DNA of 64,000 nucleotides, taken from NCBI RefSeq assembly GCF_000953825.1, contig NZ_BBUL01000084.1:1-64000 (forward strand), in the 5' to 3' direction. The notes under the pieces are model-generated. The model made no database searches. It was given only the letters and a program-made list of their open reading frames with translations, and was not told where the DNA came from. The position numbers and the translations under genes are program-made. The stretch comes from Cellvibrio sp. OA-2007 (GTDB lineage: Bacteria; Pseudomonadota; Gammaproteobacteria; Pseudomonadales; Cellvibrionaceae). Positions within the stretch are counted from its first letter, which is position 1; every line of letters begins with the position of its first letter. Positions 7,927-16,595 of this stretch are shown in pieces.

Positions 7927-10022
7927 TGTTTAGTTGTCGCCGGTTTCAGGTATGTAGAGTTTATAAAATCAATCTCTTGGTTAATAAGTTGGTACGGGCG
8001 GCTCTTCGGTGATATCGAAGCCAAGTCAAAGCGAAGGCTTTCGATGTAAGTCTCAAGTTTTTCTGGTTTTAAGATTGCGTGCTTACAACCACTCGTACAA
8101 GGTAAGACCAAATCGATCGCAAAATGAGGGCAGCTGCCTTTCAGAACACAGCCACCTACCGGAGTTTCTTTGAAACTGAATTTACCTTGTTTGACAGCCA
8201 TTTGGGTTTCTTTTTGGCTGTGGAAGATTCTAGGTAGGCTATTTCTGTCCTTTGCGCGCTGAATATCTGCTCCAATAGGTCCGCACAGTTGCTGTTCAGA
8301 TCGAATTACTTGTTCATGAAAGCGAACGCTCGTGTTGAATGCAACAGCATCACGGAACGACATCAGTACACTGCCGCCATCAATGGGCCTGCCACTTTCA
8401 TCAATGAGAAAGTTTTGGGCATAGCTTGAGTTCTCTGAGTAAAGCGCCGTCATCACTTCAGATAGGTGCTTAAATTGCGTTTTTAGTGTTGGTAAAGATA
8501 CCATTCCAGAGCGGCTTGCATAGACGGCTACTGAGCGTCGGAATTGATGTGACGATAGTGGCCAAAGTTTTCCCACTGCAAAATTGGGGTTTTCATCCCA
8601 TGCTCGAAATGCATCGAACACTCGCAATTCCTCCAAATCTTCCGCTTTGATCGTCAAGTCAAGCGATAGACAAGCGGCACGCCAAGATTTTGTATCGAAT
8701 AGGGTGGTCGCTATCGGTAGCGAATAATGAACGTTAGGCGTAATTGTATTGAAGCCTTTTCCTATAAAAAGGGGGGCATTGTTTGGTAATTCATCTCCAA
8801 TTTGATGACTTCTAAACCAGGTGAGGGTGGAAAGTTGCTGCGCGATGCTGGCGGCATAAAGCCCCTCCTTCGAGGTTGCCCACACCAGCGGGCGACTGTA
8901 GTGCCCTTTCTGTGTAAACTTTTGGAGGTAAGACACAAACACCGGTAAATTTCCTAGCCCCTTTGTAGTAGAGTTCACTATCGGCCTAAAAGGCATAACT
9001 TGTACCTCGGATATTCGCATACCTGAGAATGCGTGGATCAGGAATATACAGAGCACTTGCAAGTGTGTGATGTGCGAATCAATCGAATTTAAGTTGTTTA
9101 GGCCCACCTGTTTTGCGTAGGCCGTAAGGCCAAAGCGCTCAAGCGTCTCGGCGGTGTTAAGGCTATGCTCCTTGACCTCAGGCCATGTCTGGAATGTGCA
9201 ATTTGGGTATAGCCTCATCACTCGCTTCAGATTTTCCGCGTAGCTACGGCTTTCATTCGAACACAGACTCGGGTCTGCGTTCATTGCTTTGATATAGGCT
9301 TCTAGGCGCGGCAAATAGGGCTCAGCAGCTTTCAATTGCTCTTGCGCACCGCCTATTATCTTGCCTAACAACCGTGTGGGAATCAGAGGGTGATGCTCTT
9401 TCTGATCTTCCCGTGTGCGGGCTTTACTTTGAATGAGTGTCAATATATCGGTTAAATTTGCCTCCGGGACAAGTCGAGGCACGTCGCACTCAATAGTATT
9501 TAGTTGTTGCCAGAATGCAATGTCTCGTAGTAGCCCCATTAATGCAGTTGGCAAGCTAAACCCGTCGTCTACATTCGAGATCGAGCTGCGCAATGCCACT
9601 TGAAACTGTAAGCTCGTATCGGCCTCAGCGAGTGATAGGTTAAGCCCATGGGCTAATTTGGCAATCGCTCGCAGAATCGATAGTGATTGCCGTACATGAA
9701 CCATTCCCCGCGAGCGCCCTGCGTTTGTGGCTGTTTCAAAAATGTTAAGCCAACAAACAGTTTTTATCTCTTCTGTGAGCCTGCGCGCCAGCGCGTCCAT
9801 CGGTCCTTGAGTCTTCGCATCCCACCAGCTCACAAAATTGAAGGTGTTATTGGCACCATAAACGCGTAGATCCCATTTGTTGTCTTTGAAATAACTCAGT
9901 ACGTCACCCTTCTTATTGCGTGCAATCACATAGTTTGGGTCAATACCTAATTTTGATACATGGTTGATCGTGTCAGGTGCTTGATGCGAGTCAGGGTTGG
10001 CACAATGGATCTGAAACGCCAT
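7923..10022 (-). CDS. Large tyrosine recombinase, third of trio
   Basis: 699 residues. The catalytic signature of tyrosine recombinases is visible: Arg336 in FSGMRISEV, His492 and Arg495 in SSHQFRRSV, His519, and Tyr528 nine residues later in a spacing typical of the family. The long N-terminal half is probably the DNA-binding arm. A Cys/His cluster (CVLKGSCPHF... PCTSGCKH, about 625 to 648) near the C terminus looks zinc-binding. It begins 1 nt after the preceding gene. The order is a recombinase trio plus small helper, like the gamma-mobile-trio (GMT) modules of genomic islands. The GMT label is from memory and unverified. Confidence 0.78.
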   Translation of the reverse strand: MAFQIHCANPDSHQAPDTINHVSKLGIDPNYVIARNKKGDVLSYFKDNKWDLRVYGANNTFNFVSWWDAKTQGPMDALARRLTEEIKTVCWLNIFETATNAGRSRGMVHVRQSLSILRAIAKLAHGLNLSLAEADTSLQFQVALRSSISNVDDGFSLPTALMGLLRDIAFWQQLNTIECDVPRLVPEANLTDILTLIQSKARTREDQKEHHPLIPTRLLGKIIGGAQEQLKAAEPYLPRLEAYIKAMNADPSLCSNESRSYAENLKRVMRLYPNCTFQTWPEVKEHSLNTAETLERFGLTAYAKQVGLNNLNSIDSHITHLQVLCIFLIHAFSGMRISEVQVMPFRPIVNSTTKGLGNLPVFVSYLQKFTQKGHYSRPLVWATSKEGLYAASIAQQLSTLTWFRSHQIGDELPNNAPLFIGKGFNTITPNVHYSLPIATTLFDTKSWRAACLSLDLTIKAEDLEELRVFDAFRAWDENPNFAVGKLWPLSSHQFRRSVAVYASRSGMVSLPTLKTQFKHLSEVMTALYSENSSYAQNFLIDESGRPIDGGSVLMSFRDAVAFNTSVRFHEQVIRSEQQLCGPIGADIQRAKDRNSLPRIFHSQKETQMAVKQGKFSFKETPVGGCVLKGSCPHFAIDLVLPCTSGCKHAILKPEKLETYIESLRFDLASISPKSRPYQLINQEIDFINSTYLKPATTKQ

Positions 10023-10023
10023 A

Positions 10024-11991
10024 TTATGTCCCTTCTATTTCAAGTAGTGCGTTTATTTTGGCTCCCCAATATTGGTCTCGCTCACCGCGCTCAAAGCGTA
10101 TGATTGCATCTTTCACATACAGTGAGATTTCGTCACTCATGTCAGAAAGATCTTCTAGTATCTGTTGGATACGATTCAAATATGGCGCGAATTTTTGGAA
10201 TTGCTCATCGATATTGATTGAGCTGATGCGGCTCTGAGTCTCGATCCAGAGCTTGATGGTTAGCAAGCGTAATATGCTTTCAATGTCGGCATGCAAGCCA
10301 AAGTGCACGCAAAATATACACGTAATAGGGGCGCTACAGCGTGGCTCAATTGCAAGCTCCTCAAAACCCTCGACGCATTTTGGTCCATCCTGTTCCAAGT
10401 CACAGACGCCTGTGAGCGTTATTTCACCATCGCTAATGATTCGTACAGGCTTAATATCCATATGACGCAGTTCCGCAGCCTTTGCTTGTGCTGCAAAGTA
10501 GTCGTTCATTGCTTTTGCTGCTTCTTCATGATTTTTGAAAGCATAGTGCCTTTCAATAGTTCTTGGTGATGCCAATTGCATACTAGAGACCATAGCGATG
10601 TTGCCGCCGGAGGCTTCTAACAGGTTCACTGATTTGTGCTTACGCGCAGCCCGGGTGGCCAGTGCTGGCGCGCGCGCAGGCCAGAGACTTAGCTGCCGCA
10701 TAGCGTTGCCCGATAGTAAACTATAGGGGACTCGGTCAGCGCGGTCAGTAATAAGAAATAATCCCAACTTTGGCGGAGCTTCGATCTGCTGGGTCATCCA
10801 ACCGTGTAACTTGAGATATATTTTCCAAGTAGTTTGAGCGAAGCGAAGATCCACATGTTGTTCTTGTTGCTCAAAGCTAGCGCGCCCTTTGATAGCTCTA
10901 GTCGTTGCTAACCCCACTGCTCTGTCTAATCGAACGTTTTGACAGTCAATACTGACGAGGTGCGCAGCATTGTTCCCGGTCTCCGCCATCAACAGATGCG
11001 CAAAATGGCGCGTGGCATGGTTCGCCAACTCGTGAAGTGTGAATTGACTAAACTTGCGGTTATTTTCCTGTAACCGCTTGAAGCTATCAGGATTGATGGG
11101 CGGGACGCTATGCTCAGCTAGCAGCGCATTAAATGCACTGGCCTTGCCTTCAAATACCCCTTCACGTCGGAAAAAAAAGGGCTGCCAATCAGCGCGACCT
11201 CCCTTCACTCGTGTTGACCAGCCGTTCGCATTGTTTGATATCTGGCTGTAGAAAATCAGGTCCTCGAAACCTAGATCTGCCAATTTGACCACCACTGGTG
11301 GGGCGATGTTATTGAGGACAGCATGAGTGAATGCCTCAAAGTAGCGCTGATGGAGGGCGTAAGCCACTGCATGTTCATCGGCGGTTGTTGCGGGTGCAGG
11401 CAACTCATTCATCCCCATTTTTTTTTGAGGAATTCGTATTGCCCAACTTTGCACCACTTTAGGATCATGTCCGCTGGCCTGACTACAGATATATATCAAT
11501 GCTGATTGCAGGTTTTGAGCCATAGGATAGCCGATCGATATAGCCCTATCACCCACATTAGACAGGCGCAGGCGGTGACGAATATGATCGGTGCAATCTC
11601 GGTAGAGCCCTCGGGCGCCCTCAAGGCTATATAGCTCAGCCGAGCGCTCATGCCGGTCAATCCAATCGAATATGGACTCAATCCAGCAAAAATCGGGAAT
11701 ACCTGAATGACCCTCTAGTAGTCCTTTAATGATCGGTTGGATCAAGGAGGCTCGTTTGGCGCAAAAGCTTAAAGGGTTGACTTTCTTTCGCTCATTGAAG
11801 GATCTAATAGTAGGATCGAGCGATCGACGATCGAGATAGCAGACACGGTATGTTTTTAGATAGCGCATTTTCTTGCCCTGACCTTGATCAATGCAAGTTA
11901 ATTCTGGCCTGAACGTCGGTGCTATATCAAAACTGTTCTTGGGCAGCGTATTCAGTTCGGGTAGGGTGTAAGTGATCGCGCCGTTTGTCAT
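10024..11991 (-). CDS. Degenerate integrase-like protein, second of trio
   Basis: 655 residues with a tyrosine-recombinase-like C-terminal half but altered catalytic positions. The TGxR motif reads TGNN (338 to 341). The HxxR box is represented by TRAARKHK without the His. GHS is replaced by QLAS, while SPRTIERHY keeps a Tyr at 483. It probably binds DNA and assembles with its partners without cutting, although a diverged active enzyme is possible. A Cys-rich patch (CDLEQDGPKC... CSAPITCIFC, about 530 to 561) suggests zinc binding. It overlaps the upstream recombinase by 4 nt. Confidence 0.65.
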   Translation of the reverse strand: MTNGAITYTLPELNTLPKNSFDIAPTFRPELTCIDQGQGKKMRYLKTYRVCYLDRRSLDPTIRSFNERKKVNPLSFCAKRASLIQPIIKGLLEGHSGIPDFCWIESIFDWIDRHERSAELYSLEGARGLYRDCTDHIRHRLRLSNVGDRAISIGYPMAQNLQSALIYICSQASGHDPKVVQSWAIRIPQKKMGMNELPAPATTADEHAVAYALHQRYFEAFTHAVLNNIAPPVVVKLADLGFEDLIFYSQISNNANGWSTRVKGGRADWQPFFFRREGVFEGKASAFNALLAEHSVPPINPDSFKRLQENNRKFSQFTLHELANHATRHFAHLLMAETGNNAAHLVSIDCQNVRLDRAVGLATTRAIKGRASFEQQEQHVDLRFAQTTWKIYLKLHGWMTQQIEAPPKLGLFLITDRADRVPYSLLSGNAMRQLSLWPARAPALATRAARKHKSVNLLEASGGNIAMVSSMQLASPRTIERHYAFKNHEEAAKAMNDYFAAQAKAAELRHMDIKPVRIISDGEITLTGVCDLEQDGPKCVEGFEELAIEPRCSAPITCIFCVHFGLHADIESILRLLTIKLWIETQSRISSINIDEQFQKFAPYLNRIQQILEDLSDMSDEISLYVKDAIIRFERGERDQYWGAKINALLEIEGT

Positions 11992-13502
11992 GTCCGAAGC
12001 TGCTCTATTGTGCGATTGATTCTCTCGTGATGATATGCGCTTGCTTTTCTGACTATTGAGTTGCTCTTATCGTAATTCAGGTAGCTTTGAGTCGTGTTAA
12101 AGTTCGAATGCCCCATACGCTGTTTGAGTTCGTCGCGGATATCCATGGACCCGGAGGCATCTGCGTCTCGAATAAAGTTCATTCCGTATGTTGCCCGAAG
12201 GTCATGGAATCTAAACGTGTTGAAGTCTGGATGATTCACGCGGATATCTTTTATTAAGCGACTTAAGTAGTTTCTCACGGCATTACCCGTTTGGACGGTG
12301 AAAGTAACGCGATCTCGCGCCGAAATACGTTTGCTAAATTGCCCCTCTTGGCGGTCAATAATCTCGGAGGTGCTTGTGTAAAAAGGTGACCCGTTTGAGG
12401 CGAGAAAAACATAGTTCTCGTGGCTCTCTTCATAAAAACTGAGTGCCCGACGGCCCCGACATTCGTCTGATTCAATGTAATCGCGCAGCATTCGAACCAA
12501 CTCAATAGGTACGTGGAGCCGATAGCGCTTTTGATTTTTTGTATCAACTCCAGTGCCATCACCGACTCGAAGAAGCACCTCGCCATTTTTTGGGGATTTC
12601 TTGAGGAGATCGTAGATATCTTTAACTCTGAGTGTACAAACAGTTTGGAGGCGAGCTCCTGTGAAAAGGGTCACAAAGCACATTAATTGGAAAGCTCGAT
12701 TGTTGCTTTTACTGAGCTGTTGAAGGAATAGGTTCTGCTCGTTCTCTGTCAGTGGTCTCAGGGTTCCGCCGTCCGCAATCTCGCCCACGTGGTTACGCTG
12801 TGGTTTGGGAATCTTGAAGTTAGAAGTCTCTACAATTTTCATCATCTGAAGGCCGATCGAATTAACAATCGGGATGCCAACAAAGGAGCTTTTGTAAGCA
12901 CTGTGTTCGATTGCGGATTCCGCTACCAGCTTCCATGCTAAAAGCCCACGATAGAATCCGATTACTGCTTGCATACGAGCTTTAGCTACGCTTAGAGAGA
13001 TCGGCTGGCCGCTCTTCTCACGCAAGAGCCTTTTTAGGTATCTGTAGTAAGCCCAGGTAACCCGCTTCTCTTCTTCGATTGGGAAGTACAGCTCATGAAT
13101 ATCTTTGCCTTCGTTGCGTAAGTGCTCAATCCACCGTAAATACATAATCAGGTGTTTGGCTATCGATCTAAGCGTATCGATAATTGGCGGGGCAAGCTTC
13201 GCCATTTCTGTGAACTTACTCATCAGGTACAGGTTCCCTAAGTCCCAGGGGGTGCCGTCGCCACGAATTAGGACTGGAAAGTTACGAATCACACCGTCTT
13301 CAATCGGTGAAAACTGAAGGGACAGGTCGGTGTATTTCAATCTTGAAAAACGCGCCACTCTTTGATCTCGCTGCGGGTCGAAGGCAATTTGTGCAGGAAC
13401 AAATACATCGATGCAGGAGAGTCGCGCCGTTGAATTTAATGCCTGTTTCGATTTTTTATCGTCTCGCATAAGTGATCTCTTGCAGCAGCTTTGTACATAC
13501 AT
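11988..13502 (-). CDS. Tyrosine recombinase, first of trio
   Basis: 504 residues from ATG 13502. A second ATG at 13469 has a better ribosome site (AAGAGATC upstream) and may be the real start, which would give 493 residues. The catalytic set is complete: Arg284 in TGARLQTV, a basic beta-hairpin near 322 to 328, His433-Arg436 in RFHDLRATYG, His465 in RMGHSNFN and nucleophile Tyr474. It is the first gene of the operon and lies directly behind the broken srkA 5' fragment, so it may be transcribed from the host srkA promoter. It is the likely strand-cutting enzyme of the element. Confidence 0.85.
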   Translation of the reverse strand: MYVQSCCKRSLMRDDKKSKQALNSTARLSCIDVFVPAQIAFDPQRDQRVARFSRLKYTDLSLQFSPIEDGVIRNFPVLIRGDGTPWDLGNLYLMSKFTEMAKLAPPIIDTLRSIAKHLIMYLRWIEHLRNEGKDIHELYFPIEEEKRVTWAYYRYLKRLLREKSGQPISLSVAKARMQAVIGFYRGLLAWKLVAESAIEHSAYKSSFVGIPIVNSIGLQMMKIVETSNFKIPKPQRNHVGEIADGGTLRPLTENEQNLFLQQLSKSNNRAFQLMCFVTLFTGARLQTVCTLRVKDIYDLLKKSPKNGEVLLRVGDGTGVDTKNQKRYRLHVPIELVRMLRDYIESDECRGRRALSFYEESHENYVFLASNGSPFYTSTSEIIDRQEGQFSKRISARDRVTFTVQTGNAVRNYLSRLIKDIRVNHPDFNTFRFHDLRATYGMNFIRDADASGSMDIRDELKQRMGHSNFNTTQSYLNYDKSNSIVRKASAYHHERINRTIEQLRT

Positions 13503-13507
13503 TCAAT

Positions 13508-13546
13508 CACGTTAAGGGGGTTATGTATACATGTGCACGTTAAGGG
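13508..13546 (+). repeat. Element-end direct repeat and palindrome
   Basis: CACGTTAAGGG occurs twice in direct orientation (13508..13518 and 13536..13546), flanking the perfect palindrome ATGTATACAT (13523..13532). The right-hand copy lies inside the broken srkA frame, just past the point where SrkA homology stops. It looks like recombinase arm or core-flanking sites at the end of the inserted element. Confidence 0.55.
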
Positions 13547-13658
13547 TATCGTAGCTGTTGAGGGCAAGAATGCGGGCATCGGTCAGGAAGCCGGTGCTAT
13601 CAATCGCATCCAGCACCATATCGGGCGTGAGAAGTTCATAGGGATGGGACTGGGTCAT
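13521..13658 (-). pseudogene. srkA: Interrupted host srkA, 5' fragment
   Basis: The minus-strand frame from ATG 13658 reads MTQSHPYELLTPDMVLDAID and continues to LALNSYD, matching SrkA N termini (compare MSDHPYSTLTPERILDAVE...ALNSYEN of the intact copy). After Tyr36 the homology ends inside the invariant LNSYENRV motif. The frame then runs on through element-end sequence to a stop at 13521. The DNA is about 55 percent GC, like the flanking core genes. The fragment keeps the start codon and presumably the promoter of the original srkA, pointing into the recombinase operon. Confidence 0.82.
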
Positions 13659-13854
13659 AACCGCTGCTCGCTAAAATGAACGGAGATTGTACCTGCCGCC
13701 AGTCAGTTGCGCTTGGATATGCGCCGGTTCGCGTTTTTACGCCGCTGATGGCGTATAAATTTTGAAGGATTTGGATAAAAATGCTACAAGTTATTATTGT
13801 TATTGAATAATTCATGCGTGATCGCAGTGCAACTTCGTCAAAAACGGAATTCCT

Positions 13855-14616
13855 ATGATAAAAATCGCTTTTTACAATCTCAAAGGTGGTGTTGGTAAAA
13901 CTACTACCGCCGTCAATATGGCCTATATGGCTGCAGCGGCGAAAAAGAATGTGATCCTCTGGGATCTCGACCCGCAGGCCGCCGCCAGCTGGTTTTGCCA
14001 GCAGGAGCCGGACGCCACTAAAGCCATCAAACTCTTTAGCAAAGGCAAATCCATTGGTGAGATGGAACTCTACAGCCCTTATCCACGGTTGATGCTGATC
14101 CCCGCCGATTTGAGTTTGCGCAGCCTGGACAGTGAATTTGACGAGCTGAGCAAAGATAAAAAATTCCTCAAACAGCTGCTCAAGCCACTGAGTGAAAAAG
14201 CCGATATTTTGATTTTTGACTGCCCGCCCACGCTTTCCCCCAGTGTTGAACAGCTATTGCTGGAAGTGGATATTTTATTAATCCCGATGATTCCCAGCCC
14301 TTTATCGATCAGGGCGATGGAGCAAGTAGTCGAATTTCTCAACGGCAAAAAATCCGCGCCGACGCGTATCGTCGGGTTTTTTAATCAGGTGGATATGCGC
14401 CGCAGCCTGCACCGCGAGGCAATTGAGAACAGCAAAAAAATGCCGGTGCCCATGCTGAAGACCTATATTCCCAATGACGCCGCGGTCGAGCAAATGGGGC
14501 TGCGCCGCGCGCCCCTAACCAGTTACAATCAGCGCAGCCGTGCGGCACTCGCCTATATCGATATGTGGAAAGAAGTGGCGCGTTTATTAAAAGCAGCAGC
14601 GAAAGACGGTGAGTAG
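13855..14616 (+). CDS. ParA-family ATPase
   Basis: 253 residues with the deviant Walker A motif KGGVGKTT at 10 to 17 and a Walker B-like ILIFDCPPTLS. This is the MinD/ParA fold that forms nucleotide-dependent dimers on DNA or membrane. No parB-like gene adjoins it, so it is an orphan, probably positioning a cellular structure rather than segregating a replicon. It is divergent from the interrupted srkA and followed by a lipoprotein gene on the same strand. It is chromosomal in character and not evidently part of the element to its left. Confidence 0.88.
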   Translation: MIKIAFYNLKGGVGKTTTAVNMAYMAAAAKKNVILWDLDPQAAASWFCQQEPDATKAIKLFSKGKSIGEMELYSPYPRLMLIPADLSLRSLDSEFDELSKDKKFLKQLLKPLSEKADILIFDCPPTLSPSVEQLLLEVDILLIPMIPSPLSIRAMEQVVEFLNGKKSAPTRIVGFFNQVDMRRSLHREAIENSKKMPVPMLKTYIPNDAAVEQMGLRRAPLTSYNQRSRAALAYIDMWKEVARLLKAAAKDGE

Positions 14617-14693
14617 CTCTTAGGCAAATCACTACATCAATCTCGCGCGCAAGTCAGTTTTCGAATGTCCATTTCCCAATTGTAGAGTTATTC

Positions 14694-15155
14694 ATGATTA
14701 AGCTATTGCTCCGCCCTTGCCTGCTTGCAGGCATGTTTGTTATTGCCGGTTGTTCCACTTATACCCAGCAGCCACAAAACCCGCCGCCCGTGGTGAACAA
14801 GCCAGGCGTGATTGAACCTAATCAACCGGTCATTCTAAAACCCCAACCCGGATCTGTGCCCAACGCACCTGCACCTGCAGTCGCCGCCTTAAACCCCGCA
14901 GCATTGAGCTTGGCTAAACAGGCGCGGCAGCAGTATCAAGCGTTAGATTATCAAGGTGCGATCGCCACCGCCGAGCGCGGCCTGCGCATTGAGCGCCGCT
15001 CGGCCGAACTGTATTTGGTGCTGGCACAAAGTTACATCCAACTAGCGCTGCCAGATAAAGCCAGAATGTTTGTGCAGCAGGGGTTGCGTTTTGCTCCGCA
15101 GGGATCAGAGACAGAAGATGGACTTTTGAGAGCTAAGGGATTGTTGGGGGATTAA
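14694..15155 (+). CDS. TPR-containing lipoprotein
   Basis: 153 residues with a lipoprotein signal (MFVIAGC, Cys about 20), a Pro-rich linker of about 45 residues, then tetratricopeptide-like helices (ALSLAKQARQQYQALDYQGAI... AELYLVLAQSYIQLALPDKA). The mature protein should be tethered to the outer membrane and act as a small scaffold. It lies 77 nt after parA, possibly in the same transcript, and is followed by a strong terminator. The specific function is unknown. Confidence 0.75.
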   Translation: MIKLLLRPCLLAGMFVIAGCSTYTQQPQNPPPVVNKPGVIEPNQPVILKPQPGSVPNAPAPAVAALNPAALSLAKQARQQYQALDYQGAIATAERGLRIERRSAELYLVLAQSYIQLALPDKARMFVQQGLRFAPQGSETEDGLLRAKGLLGD

Positions 15156-15179
15156 TTCCCGTTTTTATAAAAGGTTCGC

Positions 15180-15218
15180 AAAAAATCCCGAGTCAAATTT
15201 TGAACTTGGGATTTTTTT
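15180..15218 (+). terminator. Rho-independent terminator
   Basis: The stem AAATCCCgAGT pairs with ACTtGGGATTT around a CAAATTTTGA loop and is followed by a run of T. It is well placed to end the lipoprotein transcript. Confidence 0.8.
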
Positions 15219-15240
15219 ACCGCGTTATTCAAGTTTTTAT

Positions 15241-15273
15241 GCGTACGATTACGCTGCGCTAATCGTACCTACG
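15241..15273. repeat. Palindromic intergenic repeat
   Basis: GTACGATTA and TAATCGTAC flank CGCTGCGC, making a near-perfect hairpin in the 311-bp gap before the M23-like gene. It looks like a dispersed palindromic element. The rest of the gap shows only the ribosome site of the next gene. Confidence 0.55.
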
Positions 15274-15466
15274 TACAAAGCCCCCCTTCGTGCAACAAGC
15301 TCCAGACTATGCCCCTTGTTTGATAGCCTCATAAACAAGCGAAATAGTTGCTGCTGTGTCAGTGAATATTTCACAGCCGTGTTTGATACGTCCCGGTTAT
15401 GCTTGTTTTGCGTTACTAAACGCTCACTCGTATTTATTTAAACGGAAATTTAAAAGGATATTTAAA

Positions 15467-16540
15467 ATGAAATCACTTCATGGTTTTACTCGCGCTCTCG
15501 CTGTTGCCCGTTCATGGATTGTCGCCTCTGCTGCATTGGTATCTGTCGCAGCCACCGCTGGAGATTTCCCGCTGCGCGCCGATGACATCAACCTCAACTA
15601 TCGCTACACCACAACAACTCACTGGTCGGGCGGCTCACAGGCCGAGGCCTTGGATATAGTTGCCCGTCGCCACACGGGTAACAGCAAGTGGTCGCAGTTG
15701 AAGACGGATTCATCCGCCTCCAATCTCAACTCCAGCTACATAGTCTACGGCGCAAAAATCCGTGCAATGGATGATGGTGTAGTCGTGAACTGCTGGCGCA
15801 ACGCACCGGAAAACACGCCCGGTTCCAACCACAGCAAGGTAACCGAGGGTTATATCTCCTACGCCGGTAACTACTTGTACGTGCTGCAAGATGATGGCAA
15901 CTACGCCCTTTACGCTCACGCACAACCGGGCACAATCCCAAGCAACCTTTGCCCCAAAACGGCAACCTACAGCTCAACCGCCAAGCCCGGCTATGTACTG
16001 AATGCCGACGGCGCAGTGAGCGGCGGTGCGCGCATCACCAAAGGTCAGTTTTTGGGTAATGTAGGTAATGTGGGTAATTCATCCGGCCCACACTTGCATG
16101 TGCATGTACAGACCCCGGGTGGTAGCGCAGTGAAGCTGAAATTCGACCATGGCCAAACCACATCTTTCGCCAATCAAACTGCATCCGTAAATGCAACTTG
16201 GAGTCTGTTGAGTGGCAACTCATTACCTGCCGGTGAAGTGATGGTGTGGGCGCCGCATTCCGTAGGCAACTGGACAGTGAACAACATTCCCGCTGCGCGT
16301 ATGCAATCCTGGTTCAATCACTTTGCCGATTCCGGTGAAATGCCCAACACCTACGCTTGCACCGACAACGGCCAGATTTACAACACCAGCTGGGTGCCAT
16401 CGCAAGGTGCTTGGGTTGCCTACCACGGCATGAACCTGACTACCTTCAACAACAAGCAATCTACCTTAGCTAGCCAAGGTTTCTACCTGCACGGCTGGTG
16501 GTACTGCGGTTCAATCTACACTGGAATCTGGCGCAAATAG
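15467..16540 (+). CDS. Secreted M23-like peptidase with C-terminal repeat
   Basis: I take ATG 15467 as the start because it follows AAAAGGAT and begins a clean signal peptide (cut near AAATAG, residue about 31). This gives 357 residues. The core resembles M23 metallopeptidases: IRAMDDGVV, NYALYAH and the zinc motif GPHLHVH (207 to 213). Asp63 in ALDI aligns with the zinc Asp, but the usual His four residues before it is not evident, so activity is uncertain. The C-terminal 80 residues (WVAYHGMNLTTFNNK... GFYLHGWWYCG... YTGIW) resemble the bacterial tandem repeat (BTRD1) found in secreted hydrolases. A micropeptide gene follows 55 nt downstream. Confidence 0.75.
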   Translation: MKSLHGFTRALAVARSWIVASAALVSVAATAGDFPLRADDINLNYRYTTTTHWSGGSQAEALDIVARRHTGNSKWSQLKTDSSASNLNSSYIVYGAKIRAMDDGVVVNCWRNAPENTPGSNHSKVTEGYISYAGNYLYVLQDDGNYALYAHAQPGTIPSNLCPKTATYSSTAKPGYVLNADGAVSGGARITKGQFLGNVGNVGNSSGPHLHVHVQTPGGSAVKLKFDHGQTTSFANQTASVNATWSLLSGNSLPAGEVMVWAPHSVGNWTVNNIPAARMQSWFNHFADSGEMPNTYACTDNGQIYNTSWVPSQGAWVAYHGMNLTTFNNKQSTLASQGFYLHGWWYCGSIYTGIWRK

Positions 16541-16595
16541 TTTGCGCGATTCCACCCACGAAAATTTTGGAAAATTTACTCAAGAGGATTTGAAC

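Noticed and set aside
1-13700. Left region as a prophage
   Set aside because: There are no capsid, tail, terminase or lysis genes; the recombinases are of a multi-integrase transposon or island type.
13855-14616. ParA as part of a plasmid partition locus
   Set aside because: No parB, parS-like repeats or replication gene adjoin it, and the composition matches the chromosome.
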